DNA of 64,000 bases from Rhodospirillales bacterium (GCA_028288725.1 JAQGIC010000032.1:29982-93981), one strand, 5' to 3'. Numbered from the stretch's first letter, positions 25,896 through 34,288 are shown. The notes: a model not told the origin generated them from the sequence alone. Numbers and translations: made by a program.

Positions 25896-26539
25896 TGCCG
25901 GCTCCTCGCCTCGAGCGCACGCAACAAATCACGCTCGGCCCGCGACTGCGGCTCCGCGGCCCGGGGCGCCTCGCGCGGCTCCGGCGGCCGGGGCGCTTCC
26001 TCGCGCGCCGGCGCCGCCGGACGCGGCTTCGGGCGGACCGGCCCGCGGTCGAGCGACGGTTCGATCCGGCCCGACGGCGCCTCGGCCGCTTCGGCCTGTT
26101 TCAAGAGCGTGGCGAGTCGGCTCTGGTTGCCCTTGGCATCGGCGGCCGCGGCGGCGGCCGCCGCCTGCTGGGCCGCCGTCAGACCGCTGGACCCGACGGT
26201 CGCCCCCGGCTGCTGATCGCGCTGCATGCGCAATCCGGCCTCGAGCCGGTTCGCGACCTCGCCGGCCCGCTCGGTGATGAAATTCAAATCGGCGTCCAGC
26301 TTGCGGGCCTGGTCGATGGTGTTCTGCAGCGTGCGACCGGCATCGCCCGCCGTCAGCTTCAGGGCCGCGACCGCTTCCTCGGCGGCGCCGGAGGATTCCT
26401 GCAGCCCCCTGATCAGGCCCTGCAGCCGCTCGCTGTCGTTGCGCAGCGCCGCCAAGCGGCCGTTGAGCTTGACCGCGAAGATGATCGTCGCGATCAGCAG
26501 GATGGCGACGACAGCGTCCATGACCAGCGTGGTGGCCAT
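25892..26539 (-). CDS. DUF6468-type bitopic flagellar-operon protein (PflI-like)
   Basis: About 215 aa. One N-terminal membrane helix (LVMDAVVAILLIATIIFAVKL) is followed by a heptad-rich cytoplasmic coiled coil (ALRNDSERLQGLIRGLQESS, LQNTIDQARKLDADLNFITE). The tail is Ala-rich, then Pro/Arg/Glu-rich. This layout, directly after fliM, matches the DUF6468 family of alphaproteobacterial flagellar clusters, in which I believe Caulobacter PflI (flagellar positioning) belongs; that link is from memory. The ATG at 26539 avoids overlap with fliM (ends at 26544) and removes a 13-residue Arg/Ser leader. Co-translated with motE. Confidence 0.75.
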   Translation of the reverse strand: MATTLVMDAVVAILLIATIIFAVKLNGRLAALRNDSERLQGLIRGLQESSGAAEEAVAALKLTAGDAGRTLQNTIDQARKLDADLNFITERAGEVANRLEAGLRMQRDQQPGATVGSSGLTAAQQAAAAAAAADAKGNQSRLATLLKQAEAAEAPSGRIEPSLDRGPVRPKPRPAAPAREEAPRPPEPREAPRAAEPQSRAERDLLRALEARSRQ

Positions 26540-26543
26540 TCTG

Positions 26544-27650
26544 TCAGCGCTCCTTCGGCTTGGGATCGATCTTCTCATCGATGCGCACGGCCATGTTGCC
26601 GCTCTTGCGGCCCATCTTGCCGCTGAACATCAGAAGATCGCCGCATAGCAGCTCGACCTCGGAATCGGGCAGCGCGTTCAACGGCAGACGCGTGCCCACC
26701 TTCCAATGCAGCACGTCGCGCAAGGATAGGCTGAGCGTATCGAGCACGGCGCGGATTTGCACGTCCGTGTGCCACAGCTCGCCGGCCAAATGGGTTTCCC
26801 AGATCGAGTCACGGCCGAATTTTTCGCCCATGAACATCTGCAGCAGCAGTTCGCGCACGGGTTCGAGCGTCGCGTTCGGGAACAGCAGTTCCAGACGACC
26901 GCCGCGATCCTCCATGTCGATGCGCAGGCGCGCCACGATGGCGGCATTTGCCGGCCGGGCGATGGTGGCGAAGCGCGGATTGATCTCCAGCCGCTCGAAC
27001 CGGAAATCGACCGGCGACAGCGGGTCGAACGCGGCCGACAGATCGCCCAGCACGACCGTCACCAGGCGTTCGACCAGATTGCGTTCGATCGTCGTGTAGG
27101 GCCGGCCTTCGATACGCATCGCGGCCGTGCCGCGCCGTCCGCCCAGCAGCACGTCGACGATCGAGTAGATCAGCGCCGAATCGACCGTCAGCAGGCCGTA
27201 GTTGTCCCATTCCTCGGCCTTGAACACCGACAGCATGGCCGGCAGCGGGATCGAGTTCAGATAGTCGCCGAACCGGGTGGACGTGATGCTGTCGAGCGAG
27301 ACTTCGACGTTATCGGAGGTGAAATTGCGCAAGGACGTCGACATCATGCGGACAAGGCGGTCGAACACCACCTCGAGCATCGGCAGACGTTCGTAGGAAA
27401 CCAGTGCCGAATCGATGATCGCGCGGATGCCGGACGTGTCGCGATCGCGCCCGGCGCCATCGGCGAAACCCAGCAGACTGTCGATTTCGTTCTGATTGAG
27501 GACGCGCGTCGAGGCTTCGCCGCCACCGCCGCCGAGACCCATGGCCGAAGCCATTTCGTCATCGCCGCCGCCACCGCCGTCATCGCCTCCCGCCATGGCG
27601 GCCCATTCGGCCGCCATGCGTTCTTCGTCTTCCTTCGTTACGTCCGACAT
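26544..27650 (-). CDS. fliM: Flagellar C-ring switch protein FliM
   Basis: 368 aa. The N-terminus is extended by about 48 acidic and Gly-rich residues before the CheY-P-binding motif VLNQNEIDSLLGF. Next comes the CheC-like middle domain (PLPAMLSVFKAEEWDNYGLL; VLLGGRRGTAAMRIEGRPYT), and the C-terminal SpoA domain (VGTRLPLNALPDSEVELLCG). It receives CheY-P and switches rotation or pauses the motor. It lies 62 bases after fliL, same strand. Confidence 0.97.
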   Translation of the reverse strand: MSDVTKEDEERMAAEWAAMAGGDDGGGGGDDEMASAMGLGGGGGEASTRVLNQNEIDSLLGFADGAGRDRDTSGIRAIIDSALVSYERLPMLEVVFDRLVRMMSTSLRNFTSDNVEVSLDSITSTRFGDYLNSIPLPAMLSVFKAEEWDNYGLLTVDSALIYSIVDVLLGGRRGTAAMRIEGRPYTTIERNLVERLVTVVLGDLSAAFDPLSPVDFRFERLEINPRFATIARPANAAIVARLRIDMEDRGGRLELLFPNATLEPVRELLLQMFMGEKFGRDSIWETHLAGELWHTDVQIRAVLDTLSLSLRDVLHWKVGTRLPLNALPDSEVELLCGDLLMFSGKMGRKSGNMAVRIDEKIDPKPKER

Positions 27651-27712
27651 CGCTCGTTACCAGTGCCTCAGCGTCATGAACCAACGCCCAGAAGGTTTTT
27701 TTGAAAAGGTCC

Positions 27713-28225
27713 TTACTGAACAAGCATTTCCGTAAAGAGTACGTCGTCCACCTTGACCGGCGCCACGGCGGCGTTGACGCGCATCAACAATTCCTCGCGC
27801 AGCCGGTAGAGGCCGGCCGAACCCTTGAGGTCTTCCAGGCGCAGCTCGCGCAGATAGGTCTGGAAGGTATCGGTGATCCGCGCCTGCACCAGCTTGATCT
27901 TGACCTTGTCGTCTTCGCTCTCGATCTGAAAACTGACATGGAGCTTGAGGAAGCTGGACTTCTTGCTGCCGGTATTCAGGTTGACCAGCATATCCGGCAG
28001 ATCGTCATAGAACACCGCGACCCTGGGCGGCGGCGGCGGCGCTTCGACCTTGGTCTCGGTCTTCTCGTCGCCCTTGCCGAGCAGGGTCGACGCGATGCCG
28101 CTGAAATAGAGGCCCGCGGCGGTACCGACCATCAGAAGGACGGCGAACGCGACCAGGAAGATGAGCTTCTTGCTGCCGCGTCGGCGGCCGCCGGCCATGC
28201 CATCGTCCATCGCCTCATCGGCCAT
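27713..28225 (-). CDS. fliL: Flagellar basal-body protein FliL
   Basis: 170 aa, one membrane helix (KLIFLVAFAVLLMVGTAAGLYF) after a short cytoplasmic tail, then a periplasmic stomatin-like FliL domain with PDMLVNLNTGSKKSSFLKLH and the C-terminal LREELLMRVNAAVAPVKVDD. FliL rings surround the stator units and stabilise them. The ATG at 28225 is preferred to the in-frame TTG two codons upstream. A CtrA-like box lies 72-86 bases before the start; in Caulobacter the fliLM operon is CtrA-dependent. Confidence 0.93.
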   Translation of the reverse strand: MADEAMDDGMAGGRRRGSKKLIFLVAFAVLLMVGTAAGLYFSGIASTLLGKGDEKTETKVEAPPPPPRVAVFYDDLPDMLVNLNTGSKKSSFLKLHVSFQIESEDDKVKIKLVQARITDTFQTYLRELRLEDLKGSAGLYRLREELLMRVNAAVAPVKVDDVLFTEMLVQ

Positions 28226-28296
28226 TGCCAAATCCCGTCAATTCAGAGTCTCGAGCCAGCCGGGGCCGAGCGTCGATTAACCATGACCAAAGTTGA

Positions 28297-28311
28297 TTAA
28301 GAACTCCTTAG
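28297..28311 (-). promoter_or_regulatory. CtrA-like site upstream of fliL
   Basis: On the minus strand: CTAA-GGAGTTC-TTAA, one mismatch to TTAA-N7-TTAA. It lies between fliL and the second fliL-like gene. A further TTAA (28277-28280) lies nearby. Confidence 0.5.
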
Positions 28312-28333
28312 CCACGCGACGGCCCCGGCGGCG

Positions 28334-28810
28334 TTATTGCTGCTGCACCATTCTGAGGTTGAGTTCCTCGGCACTGATCGGCGCGATCGCCGCATTGATG
28401 CGCGCGAGCATTTCGTCCCGATGCGAGTTCAACTTCGAGACGCTGGCGGTTTCCGAGATCGGCAGACTGCGGATATAGACCTGCATCGCATCGACCAGGA
28501 TCGGCAGGAAGCTGTGCATCCGGCCGGCATCCTCTCGGTTCACCATCAAAAGGCTGATCGCGAGCTGCAGCATCCGATTGCCGTGGCCCCCCGTGTCCAG
28601 CGAGACGATGATGAGCGGAACATCGTAATAGCGCTCGGGCGTGAGCGGCTCCTTCGGCTTCACTTTCTCCACCTGGGCCGCGAGCGTGCCTTCCGGCGGC
28701 TTCAGGCCCAGCAGCTTCGGCAGAAAGCCGGTGACGGTGAGGGCCACGCCCGCACCGGCCAGCACGATGACCGCGCCGACCATCATGATAATGCCTACGC
28801 CGCGCTTCAT
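28334..28810 (-). CDS. Second FliL-like protein
   Basis: 158 aa. One N-terminal membrane helix (GIIMMVGAVIVLAGAGVALTV) and a periplasmic FliL-like domain: YYDVPLIIVSLDTGGHGNRM, then LQLAISLLMVNREDAGRM, and an end (SHRDEMLARINAAIAPISAEELNLRMVQQQ) that closely parallels the end of fliL. It is thus a diverged paralog. It lies immediately upstream of fliL with a 108-base gap, so it may be co-transcribed with fliL or separately expressed, because the CtrA-like box lies in the gap. A longer in-frame reading upstream exists, but the ATG at 28810 begins a normal Met-Lys-Arg anchor. Role beyond stator support unknown. Confidence 0.82.
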   Translation of the reverse strand: MKRGVGIIMMVGAVIVLAGAGVALTVTGFLPKLLGLKPPEGTLAAQVEKVKPKEPLTPERYYDVPLIIVSLDTGGHGNRMLQLAISLLMVNREDAGRMHSFLPILVDAMQVYIRSLPISETASVSKLNSHRDEMLARINAAIAPISAEELNLRMVQQQ

Positions 28811-28988
28811 CGACCGGCTCGCCCGCTGGTGGGAATGAGATCGAGGGATAGCCCTCCGGCCGGTCGAAGGCAAGGATGGCCGTCGGGCGGAAAATTCTGC
28901 CGGTCTCTTCGGGATTGCCCCGGCAAAGGCCGCCGCCGAAAGCCGATACACCCTGGCCAATAGACTGATCTACAAGCATTTCCCGCGT

Positions 28989-29003
28989 TGGCACAGGAGC
29001 CGC
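28989..29003 (+). promoter_or_regulatory. Candidate sigma54 promoter of flgFGAH
   Basis: TGGCAC-N5-CCGC: the -24 GG (28990-28991) and -12 GC (29002-29003) have the exact spacing, and the -24 box is perfect. The predicted start is about 29015, giving a 39-base leader with an AAGGA site before flgF. FlbD, encoded at 45 kb, would be the activator. Confidence 0.65.
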
Positions 29004-29053
29004 AAGGAGATCTTCGCCGGGCGCACTTGCCGGGTCGTGGAAGGAAGATCGAG

Positions 29054-29776
29054 ATGCAGACGGCAACCTATGTTGCGCTTTCCAGGCAATCCGTCCTGGG
29101 CCGGTCCATGGACGTGATCGCCAACAACCTGGCGAACATGTCGACGACGGGCTTCAAGAGCGAAGCGCCGCTGTTCCAGGAATATCTGCAGCCGGGTCCG
29201 GTCAAGGGCCAGACGATCTCCTATGTCCGCGACGCCGGCGTCGTCCGCGATGCCCGTTCGGGCGAACTCTCTTCGACCGGCAACCCCCTCGACATCGGCA
29301 TCGACGGCGACGGCTACTTCCAGGTCAACACGGCCGACGGTCCGCGCTACACCCGCAACGGACGCTTCCAGATCGACAGCGGCCGGAATCTGGTGACCGC
29401 CCAGGGCAACCAGGTGCTGGACCCGACCGGCCGGCCGATCACCATCCCGCAAGGTGCCACCTCGATTTCGATCGGCGCCGACGGCTCGATCGCGACCGAG
29501 ACCGGTCCGATCGGCAAGATCGGCCTGACCTCCTTCGCCAATCAGCAGGATCTGGTTGCCGCCGGCAACGGTCTCTATGCGACCTCGGCCACGCCCATTC
29601 CCGACACCGTCTCGACCATCCACCAGGGCTTCCTCGAGGCCTCGAACGTCCAACCGATCATCGCCATGACCCAAATGCTCGATATCCAGCGCTCCTACAC
29701 CTCGGCCCAGAGCATCATCGATGGTGAGGACAATCGTCTGCGCAATGCGATCGACAAGCTGTCGAAGTCGGCCTGA
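29054..29776 (+). CDS. flgF: Proximal rod protein FlgF
   Basis: 240 aa axial protein. The N-terminal SMDVIANNLANMSTTGFKSE is the rod/hook signature, the centre has NPLDIGIDGDGYFQVN and RYTRNGRFQIDSGRNLVT, and the C-terminal QRSYTSAQSIIDGEDNRLRN closes the coiled coil. The ATG at 29054 has AAGGA about 9 bases upstream; a 22-residue longer reading is unlikely. First gene of flgF-flgG-flgA-flgH, divergent from the fliL cluster. Confidence 0.95.
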   Translation: MQTATYVALSRQSVLGRSMDVIANNLANMSTTGFKSEAPLFQEYLQPGPVKGQTISYVRDAGVVRDARSGELSSTGNPLDIGIDGDGYFQVNTADGPRYTRNGRFQIDSGRNLVTAQGNQVLDPTGRPITIPQGATSISIGADGSIATETGPIGKIGLTSFANQQDLVAAGNGLYATSATPIPDTVSTIHQGFLEASNVQPIIAMTQMLDIQRSYTSAQSIIDGEDNRLRNAIDKLSKSA

Positions 29777-29795
29777 GAACAAGGATTAGATCACC

Positions 29796-30581
29796 ATGCG
29801 CGCATTGGATATCGCCTCGACCGGCATGCAGTCGCAGCAGCTGAACGTCGAAGTCATCTCGAACAATATCGCCAACCTCAACACCACCGGCTACAAGCGC
29901 CAGCGCGCCGAATTCCAGGACCTGCTGTACCAGAGCATCCGCCGCCCGGGCGACACCTCGTCGGACTCGGGCACCGTCGTGCCGGTCGGCGTCCAGGTCG
30001 GTCTCGGCGTCAAGACCGCCGCGGTCTATCGCATCCATGAGCAGGGCAACCTGAACCAGACCCAGAACCCGCTCGATCTGGCGATCCAGGGCAAGGGATT
30101 CTTCCAGGTGCTGCTGCCCGACGGCACCACGGCCTATACCCGCGCCGGCTCGTTTCAGCTGAACAATTCCCGTCAGATCGTGACGGCGGACGGCTATCTG
30201 GTGCAGCCGACCATCTCGATCCCGCAGAACACGACCTCGATCACCGTGAACGCGTCGGGCCAGGTGCTGGCCCAGGTCGCCGGTGCCACGACGCCGCAGA
30301 CCGTCGGCCAGTTGCAGCTCGCCACCTTCGCGAACGATCCGGGCCTTGTGGCCCTCGGCCAGAACCTGCTGCGGGAGACCCAGGCATCGGGCAACCCCTC
30401 GACCGTCGATCCCGGCGTCAACGATGCCGGTACGATCCAGCAGGGCTTTCTCGAGACCTCGAACGTCAATGTCGTGACCGAGATCTCCAGCCTGATCACC
30501 GCCCAGCGCGCCTACGAGATGAACTCGAAGGTCATTCAAGCCGCCGACCAGATGCAGCAGACGCTGACCAACCTGCGCTGA
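29796..30581 (+). CDS. flgG: Distal rod protein FlgG
   Basis: 261 aa, the usual FlgG length. It starts MRALDIASTGMQSQQLNVEV, followed by ISNNIANLNTTGYKRQRAEF, and ends TAQRAYEMNSKVIQAADQMQQTL. The NPLDLAIQGKGFFQVLLPDG segment is also diagnostic. It forms the distal rod through the P- and L-rings encoded nearby (flgI, flgH). 19 bases after flgF. Confidence 0.97.
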   Translation: MRALDIASTGMQSQQLNVEVISNNIANLNTTGYKRQRAEFQDLLYQSIRRPGDTSSDSGTVVPVGVQVGLGVKTAAVYRIHEQGNLNQTQNPLDLAIQGKGFFQVLLPDGTTAYTRAGSFQLNNSRQIVTADGYLVQPTISIPQNTTSITVNASGQVLAQVAGATTPQTVGQLQLATFANDPGLVALGQNLLRETQASGNPSTVDPGVNDAGTIQQGFLETSNVNVVTEISSLITAQRAYEMNSKVIQAADQMQQTLTNLR

Positions 30582-30606
30582 TCCGGATCCTTAAAGGACC
30601 ATCGTC

Positions 30607-31578
30607 ATGAACAAGTCACTCGTCCTCGCCCTCACCCTCGGTGTCGCTCTGGGATGGGCTTCAGTGTCCCATGCGGCGGGCAACACGACCGCCGCCGCCC
30701 CGCTGGTCTCGCTCCGGACCAGCAGCCTGATCGACGGCCCGTCGGTTCGCCTGGGCGACCTGTTCGACGGCACCGGAGCGCAAGCCGACGTCGTCGTCGC
30801 GAAGGCACCGGCGGCCGGAGCCAGCACCGTGTTCGATGTGGGCTGGCTGTTTTCCACCGCCCATGCCTACGGCCTGAACTGGCGGCCGCCGTCCGCATCG
30901 AGCGCCATCCGGGTGGAGCGCAACGCGATCATGATCGACACGATCGATCTCGCCAAACAGCTGGCGAACAAGCTGCCGTCGTCCCTGCCGCTCCGCCGCG
31001 TCGAGCTCGACGCGCAATTTCGCCTGTTCGTGCCGGTCGGCGCCTCGACGGACGTCCAGATCCAGAAGGTCGATATCAAGCCGGAGACCGGTCGCTTCTC
31101 GGCCGAGGTCCGCGTGGCCGCCGACGACGCCGATGCGGCGCCGGTGCATGTCAGCGGGCGTATCGTCGGCCTGATCACCGTACCGGTGCTGACCCGGCCG
31201 ATGATGCCCGGCGAGGTCGTCCGCCCCGAAGACATCACGACCGCCGACTATCGGGTCGACCAGATGCAGACCGGCGGCGTCATGGACCCGCGCGACCTGA
31301 TCGGCGAGACCCCGCGCCATCCGCTGCATGCGGGTCAACCGCTGAGGGCCTCCGATCTGCAGGTGCCGGTCGTCGTCAAGCGCAACGATCTGGTGCTGAT
31401 CGTACTGGAACGGCCGGGTCTGTATCTGACGGCCGAGGGCCGCGCGCTGGAGGACGGCGGCAAGGGTGCCGTGATCCGGGTCACCAATACCCAGTCCAAG
31501 CGCACGATCGACGCGATCGTGCTGGGCACCGGACAGGTCGCCGTGCGCCCCGCCACCATTCAGCAAGCCTTGAACTGA
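30607..31578 (+). CDS. flgA: Flagellar P-ring assembly chaperone FlgA
   Basis: 323 aa periplasmic protein. A signal peptide (LVLALTLGVALGWASVSHAA) precedes an N-terminal region with SLIDGPSVRLGDLFDG. The C-terminal SAF/ChapFlgA domain contains VLTRPMMPGEVVRPEDITTA, then PRHPLHAGQPLRASDLQVPV and the RVTNTQSKRTIDAIVLGTGQ end. It guides FlgI polymerisation around the rod. 25 bases after flgG. Confidence 0.94.
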   Translation: MNKSLVLALTLGVALGWASVSHAAGNTTAAAPLVSLRTSSLIDGPSVRLGDLFDGTGAQADVVVAKAPAAGASTVFDVGWLFSTAHAYGLNWRPPSASSAIRVERNAIMIDTIDLAKQLANKLPSSLPLRRVELDAQFRLFVPVGASTDVQIQKVDIKPETGRFSAEVRVAADDADAAPVHVSGRIVGLITVPVLTRPMMPGEVVRPEDITTADYRVDQMQTGGVMDPRDLIGETPRHPLHAGQPLRASDLQVPVVVKRNDLVLIVLERPGLYLTAEGRALEDGGKGAVIRVTNTQSKRTIDAIVLGTGQVAVRPATIQQALN

Positions 31579-31607
31579 TCGACCTTGTTTTGGTGGAGAT
31601 CCGAGCG

Positions 31608-32369
31608 ATGCCCCGCACCGTCCGCGCCCAGCGCGTCACTTCCGTCGTTCTGCTCGCCGTGATCCTGGGCGGCTGCAGCACCAACGCGGCGACCCGCTTC
31701 AGCGAACTGGGCGAAGTCCCGGCCATGACCAAGATCACCGATCCGACCAAGGTGCCGGGCTATGAGCCGGTTTCGATGCCCGCGCCGACCACCGAGCCGA
31801 CGGTGCATCAATCGGGCTCGCTCTGGGTGACCGGCGCCAGGGCATTCTTCAAGGATCAGCGCGCCAAGGCGGTCGGCGACGTTGTGACGGTCACCATCGC
31901 GATCAACGACAGCGCCAAGCTGCAGAACGAGACGCAGGACAATCGCAACGACACGAACAACTCCGGCATCACCAATTTCCTGGGCTTCGAAACCCAGCTC
32001 CAGAAGATCCTGCCCAAGGCGTCGGTCCCCGGCTCGCTCATCAACACCAGCACGGTGAACGCGTCGGACGGCAAGGCGCAGATCAATCGCCAGGAACAGG
32101 TGACGACCACGCTCGCCGCGATCGTCACGCAGATCCTGCCCAGCGGCAACATGGTCATCGTCGGCAAGCAGGAGGTGCGCGTGAACTTCGATGTGCGCGA
32201 GCTGCAGATGACCGGCATCATCCGGCCGACCGACATCGACCAGACGAACAGCGTGGCCTACAACAAGATTGCCGAGGCGCGGATCTCCTACGGCGGCCGC
32301 GGCCGTCAGAGCGACATCCAGCAGACGCATTACGGCACGCAGCTGCTCGATATCGTCAATCCGTTCTAA
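31608..32369 (+). CDS. flgH: Flagellar L-ring lipoprotein FlgH
   Basis: 253 aa outer-membrane ring protein. It has a signal with lipobox LGGC (Cys about residue 23). The FlgH core follows: SLWVTGARAFFKDQRAKAVG, then DVVTVTIAINDSAKLQNETQ, and the C-terminal IRPTDIDQTNSVAYNKIAEA and ARISYGGRG segments. The ATG at 31608 is 29 bases past flgA; an in-frame reading continues far upstream but overlaps flgA and is not real. Last of the flgFGAH operon; a repeat-rich gap follows. Confidence 0.95.
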   Translation: MPRTVRAQRVTSVVLLAVILGGCSTNAATRFSELGEVPAMTKITDPTKVPGYEPVSMPAPTTEPTVHQSGSLWVTGARAFFKDQRAKAVGDVVTVTIAINDSAKLQNETQDNRNDTNNSGITNFLGFETQLQKILPKASVPGSLINTSTVNASDGKAQINRQEQVTTTLAAIVTQILPSGNMVIVGKQEVRVNFDVRELQMTGIIRPTDIDQTNSVAYNKIAEARISYGGRGRQSDIQQTHYGTQLLDIVNPF

Positions 32370-32384
32370 TCCCATGATGAAAAT

Positions 32385-32416
32385 CGTCTAATGAGATTAG
32401 ACGGGGATCGTCTAAT
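32385..32416 (+). repeat. Three-copy CGTCTAAT element with mutually exclusive hairpins
   Basis: CGTCTAAT occurs at 32385-32392 and 32409-32416, with its exact inverse ATTAGACG between them at 32396-32403. The inverse copy can pair with either direct copy (3-base loop one way, 5-base loop the other). The element lies 16 bases after the flgH stop. It may be a switchable RNA hairpin or a paired operator; there is no T-run. Confidence 0.6.
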
Positions 32417-32485
32417 GGGTTGACGACACGGCGCGCTTCTCCCCAGGGTTCATCCCGAGAGCGAGATGGATCTTGGGATCGGCCG

Positions 32486-32980
32486 ATGATCGACAGCCAT
32501 GCAACCGCCGCCCGTTGGGGCGCCAACCAGACCATTCTCGTCGCCGGGCTGGCGGCCGCGCTCCTGGAAATTCTTCCGGCGCTGATCGTGCAAGGGGCGC
32601 TGGGCGTCTCGCCCCTGCTGCTGTTCCAATCGATTTCGAGCGGGTTGCTGGGACAGGCGGCCTATTCGGGCGGCATTGCCAGTGCCCTGCTCGGCGCCGC
32701 CATCCATCTTTTCATCTCGCTCGTCGCCGCCGGCATCTTCGTGTTCGCCAGTCGGCTTTGGCCAGTTCTGACCGTTCGCTACGTTTTCGCCGGGCTGTTC
32801 TACGGCGCACTGGTCTATGCCGTGATGAACTACGTGGTCCTGCCGCTGTCCGCCATCGCCTTCAAACCGACCTCCGCGCTGCCGTTGGTCGCCACCAGCT
32901 TTGCCGTGCACCTGGTGTTTTTCGGGTTGCCGATCTCGCTGGTGACACGCCTCGCCGCGGCACGCCGGCGCTTCTCCTGA
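32486..32980 (+). CDS. Small integral membrane protein, function unknown
   Basis: 164 aa with about four membrane helices (TILVAGLAAALLEILPALIV; a Gly/Ala-rich second helix ending in FISLVAAGIFVFASRLW; YVFAGLFYGALVYAVMNYVV; and a C-terminal AVHLVFFGLPISLVTRLA). Basic tail. ATG 32486 is chosen; an earlier TTG would add a polar leader. It lies after flgH on the same strand but is separated by the CGTCTAAT repeats. I do not recognise a family; it looks like the small YagU/DUF1440-style membrane proteins in size only. Confidence 0.65.
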   Translation: MIDSHATAARWGANQTILVAGLAAALLEILPALIVQGALGVSPLLLFQSISSGLLGQAAYSGGIASALLGAAIHLFISLVAAGIFVFASRLWPVLTVRYVFAGLFYGALVYAVMNYVVLPLSAIAFKPTSALPLVATSFAVHLVFFGLPISLVTRLAAARRRFS

Positions 32981-33024
32981 AGCGAGCGGTCGGCCGGCCT
33001 TTGATCAATGTCGCCGCGGCGCTC

Positions 33025-33056
33025 GACAGGCTGCGGCGCTGCCGCCGCAGCCTGTC
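33025..33056. terminator. Bidirectional hairpin terminator between convergent genes
   Basis: A perfect 14-bp stem (33025-33038 with 33043-33056) around the loop CTGC, centred between the stops of the membrane protein and the ABC binding protein. Weak T content, but it is the longest perfect GC stem in the window. Confidence 0.75.
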
Positions 33057-33073
33057 GGATCCAGGCCCCGGTC

Positions 33074-34288
33074 CTACTTGATGAACGGGCAGCCGCCGTC
33101 GGCGAGCGGCCGGAAGGCCTCGGCCGCGGGGATATCGCGGATCTTTTTGTAATAATCCCAAGGATATTTCGACTCCTCGGGCTTCTTCACCTGATAGAGC
33201 GCCAGGTCGTACAGCACGCGGCCGTCCTGGCGGATCGAGCCCTTCCGACCGAAATAATCGGTCGGCATCGTCTTCATTTCCGCCGTGACCTTCTCGGCAT
33301 CGTCGGTCTTGGCGGCGTCGAGCGCCTTTAGATAATGCAGCACGGCGGCGTAGGTGTTCGCCTGCTCCTTGGTCGGCATGCGCTGGCGCTTCTCGAAGAA
33401 ACGCTTGGCGAAGGCGCGCGTCGCGTCACTCTCGTCCCAATAAAAGCCGGTCGTGACATAAGTCCCCTGGGCGGTTTTCAGACCCAGCGAATGGATGTCG
33501 GAGATGAACACGATGAAGCCGGCCAATTGCTGGCCGCCCTGGGTGATGCCGAACTCGCCGGCCTGGCGGATCGTGGCGATCGAATCCAGCCCGACATTGG
33601 CCAGGCCGATGATGTTGGCGCCCGACGCCTGTGCCTTCAACAGATAGGAGGAAAAGTCGTTCGTGCCGAGCGGATGCTTGACGTCGCCCACGACCTCGCC
33701 GCCCGATGCCTTGATGACTGCGGTGGCCGCCCCCTCCATCGCGGCGCCGAACGCGAAATCGGCGGTGATGAAGAACCATTTCTTGCCGCCGCTGGCGACG
33801 ACCGCCTTGGCCGTGCCATTGGCGAGCGCCGCCGTGTCGTCGGCCCACTGGATCGAGGTCGGCGAGCATTGCGCGCCGGTCAATTCCGCCGTCGCGGCGG
33901 CCGAGATCAGCAAAACCTTCTTCTTCTCCTTGCCGACCTGCTGCACCGCCAGCCCGACCGAGGAGACCGGCAGGTCGGTGATCGCGTCGACCTGATCCTG
34001 GTCGAACCATTGGCGCGCGATCGACGAGGCGACGTCCGGCTTGTTCTGCATATCGGCGGAGATGATCTGGATCGGCTTGCCCAGCGCCTTGCCGCCATAA
34101 TCGGCCGCCGCCATCTCGGCCGCGACGACCGCTCCCGCGCCGCCGATATCCTGAGCGAAGCCCGAGCCGTCGATCATTACGCCGATCTTGATGGCGTTCT
34201 GTCCGGCCATGGCCCCGCCGGCGGTCAGCAGCGCCGCGAGCGCCGCGCCGGTCGAAAGCATCTGTTTGAGATGGGCGCTTTTGCGCAT
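33074..34288 (-). CDS. Orphan ABC-transporter substrate-binding protein (LivJ/LivK family)
   Basis: 404 aa periplasmic protein with signal peptide (LSTGAALAALLTAGGAMAGQ). The two-lobed leucine/amide-binding fold is evident from KIGVMIDGSGFAQDIGGAGA, then WFDQDQVDAITDLPVSSVGL, WFFITADFAFGAAMEGAATA and NIIGLANVGLDSIATIRQAG. This subfamily often takes up aromatic or other organic acids rather than amino acids, but the ligand cannot be told by eye. No permease or ATPase genes are beside it; it is a lone gene among flagellar operons with terminators on both sides. It may use the permease encoded elsewhere. Confidence 0.88.
   Translation of the reverse strand: MRKSAHLKQMLSTGAALAALLTAGGAMAGQNAIKIGVMIDGSGFAQDIGGAGAVVAAEMAAADYGGKALGKPIQIISADMQNKPDVASSIARQWFDQDQVDAITDLPVSSVGLAVQQVGKEKKKVLLISAAATAELTGAQCSPTSIQWADDTAALANGTAKAVVASGGKKWFFITADFAFGAAMEGAATAVIKASGGEVVGDVKHPLGTNDFSSYLLKAQASGANIIGLANVGLDSIATIRQAGEFGITQGGQQLAGFIVFISDIHSLGLKTAQGTYVTTGFYWDESDATRAFAKRFFEKRQRMPTKEQANTYAAVLHYLKALDAAKTDDAEKVTAEMKTMPTDYFGRKGSIRQDGRVLYDLALYQVKKPEESKYPWDYYKKIRDIPAAEAFRPLADGGCPFIK

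Noticed and set aside
25081..25932. Upstream in-frame extension of cheZ
   Set aside because: Runs through motE in antisense-like composition; the ATG at 25080 has a strong GGAGG site and gives normal CheZ length.
30654..31607. Upstream in-frame extension of flgH through flgA
   Set aside because: It overlaps flgA in another frame; the ATG at 31608 begins a normal lipoprotein signal.
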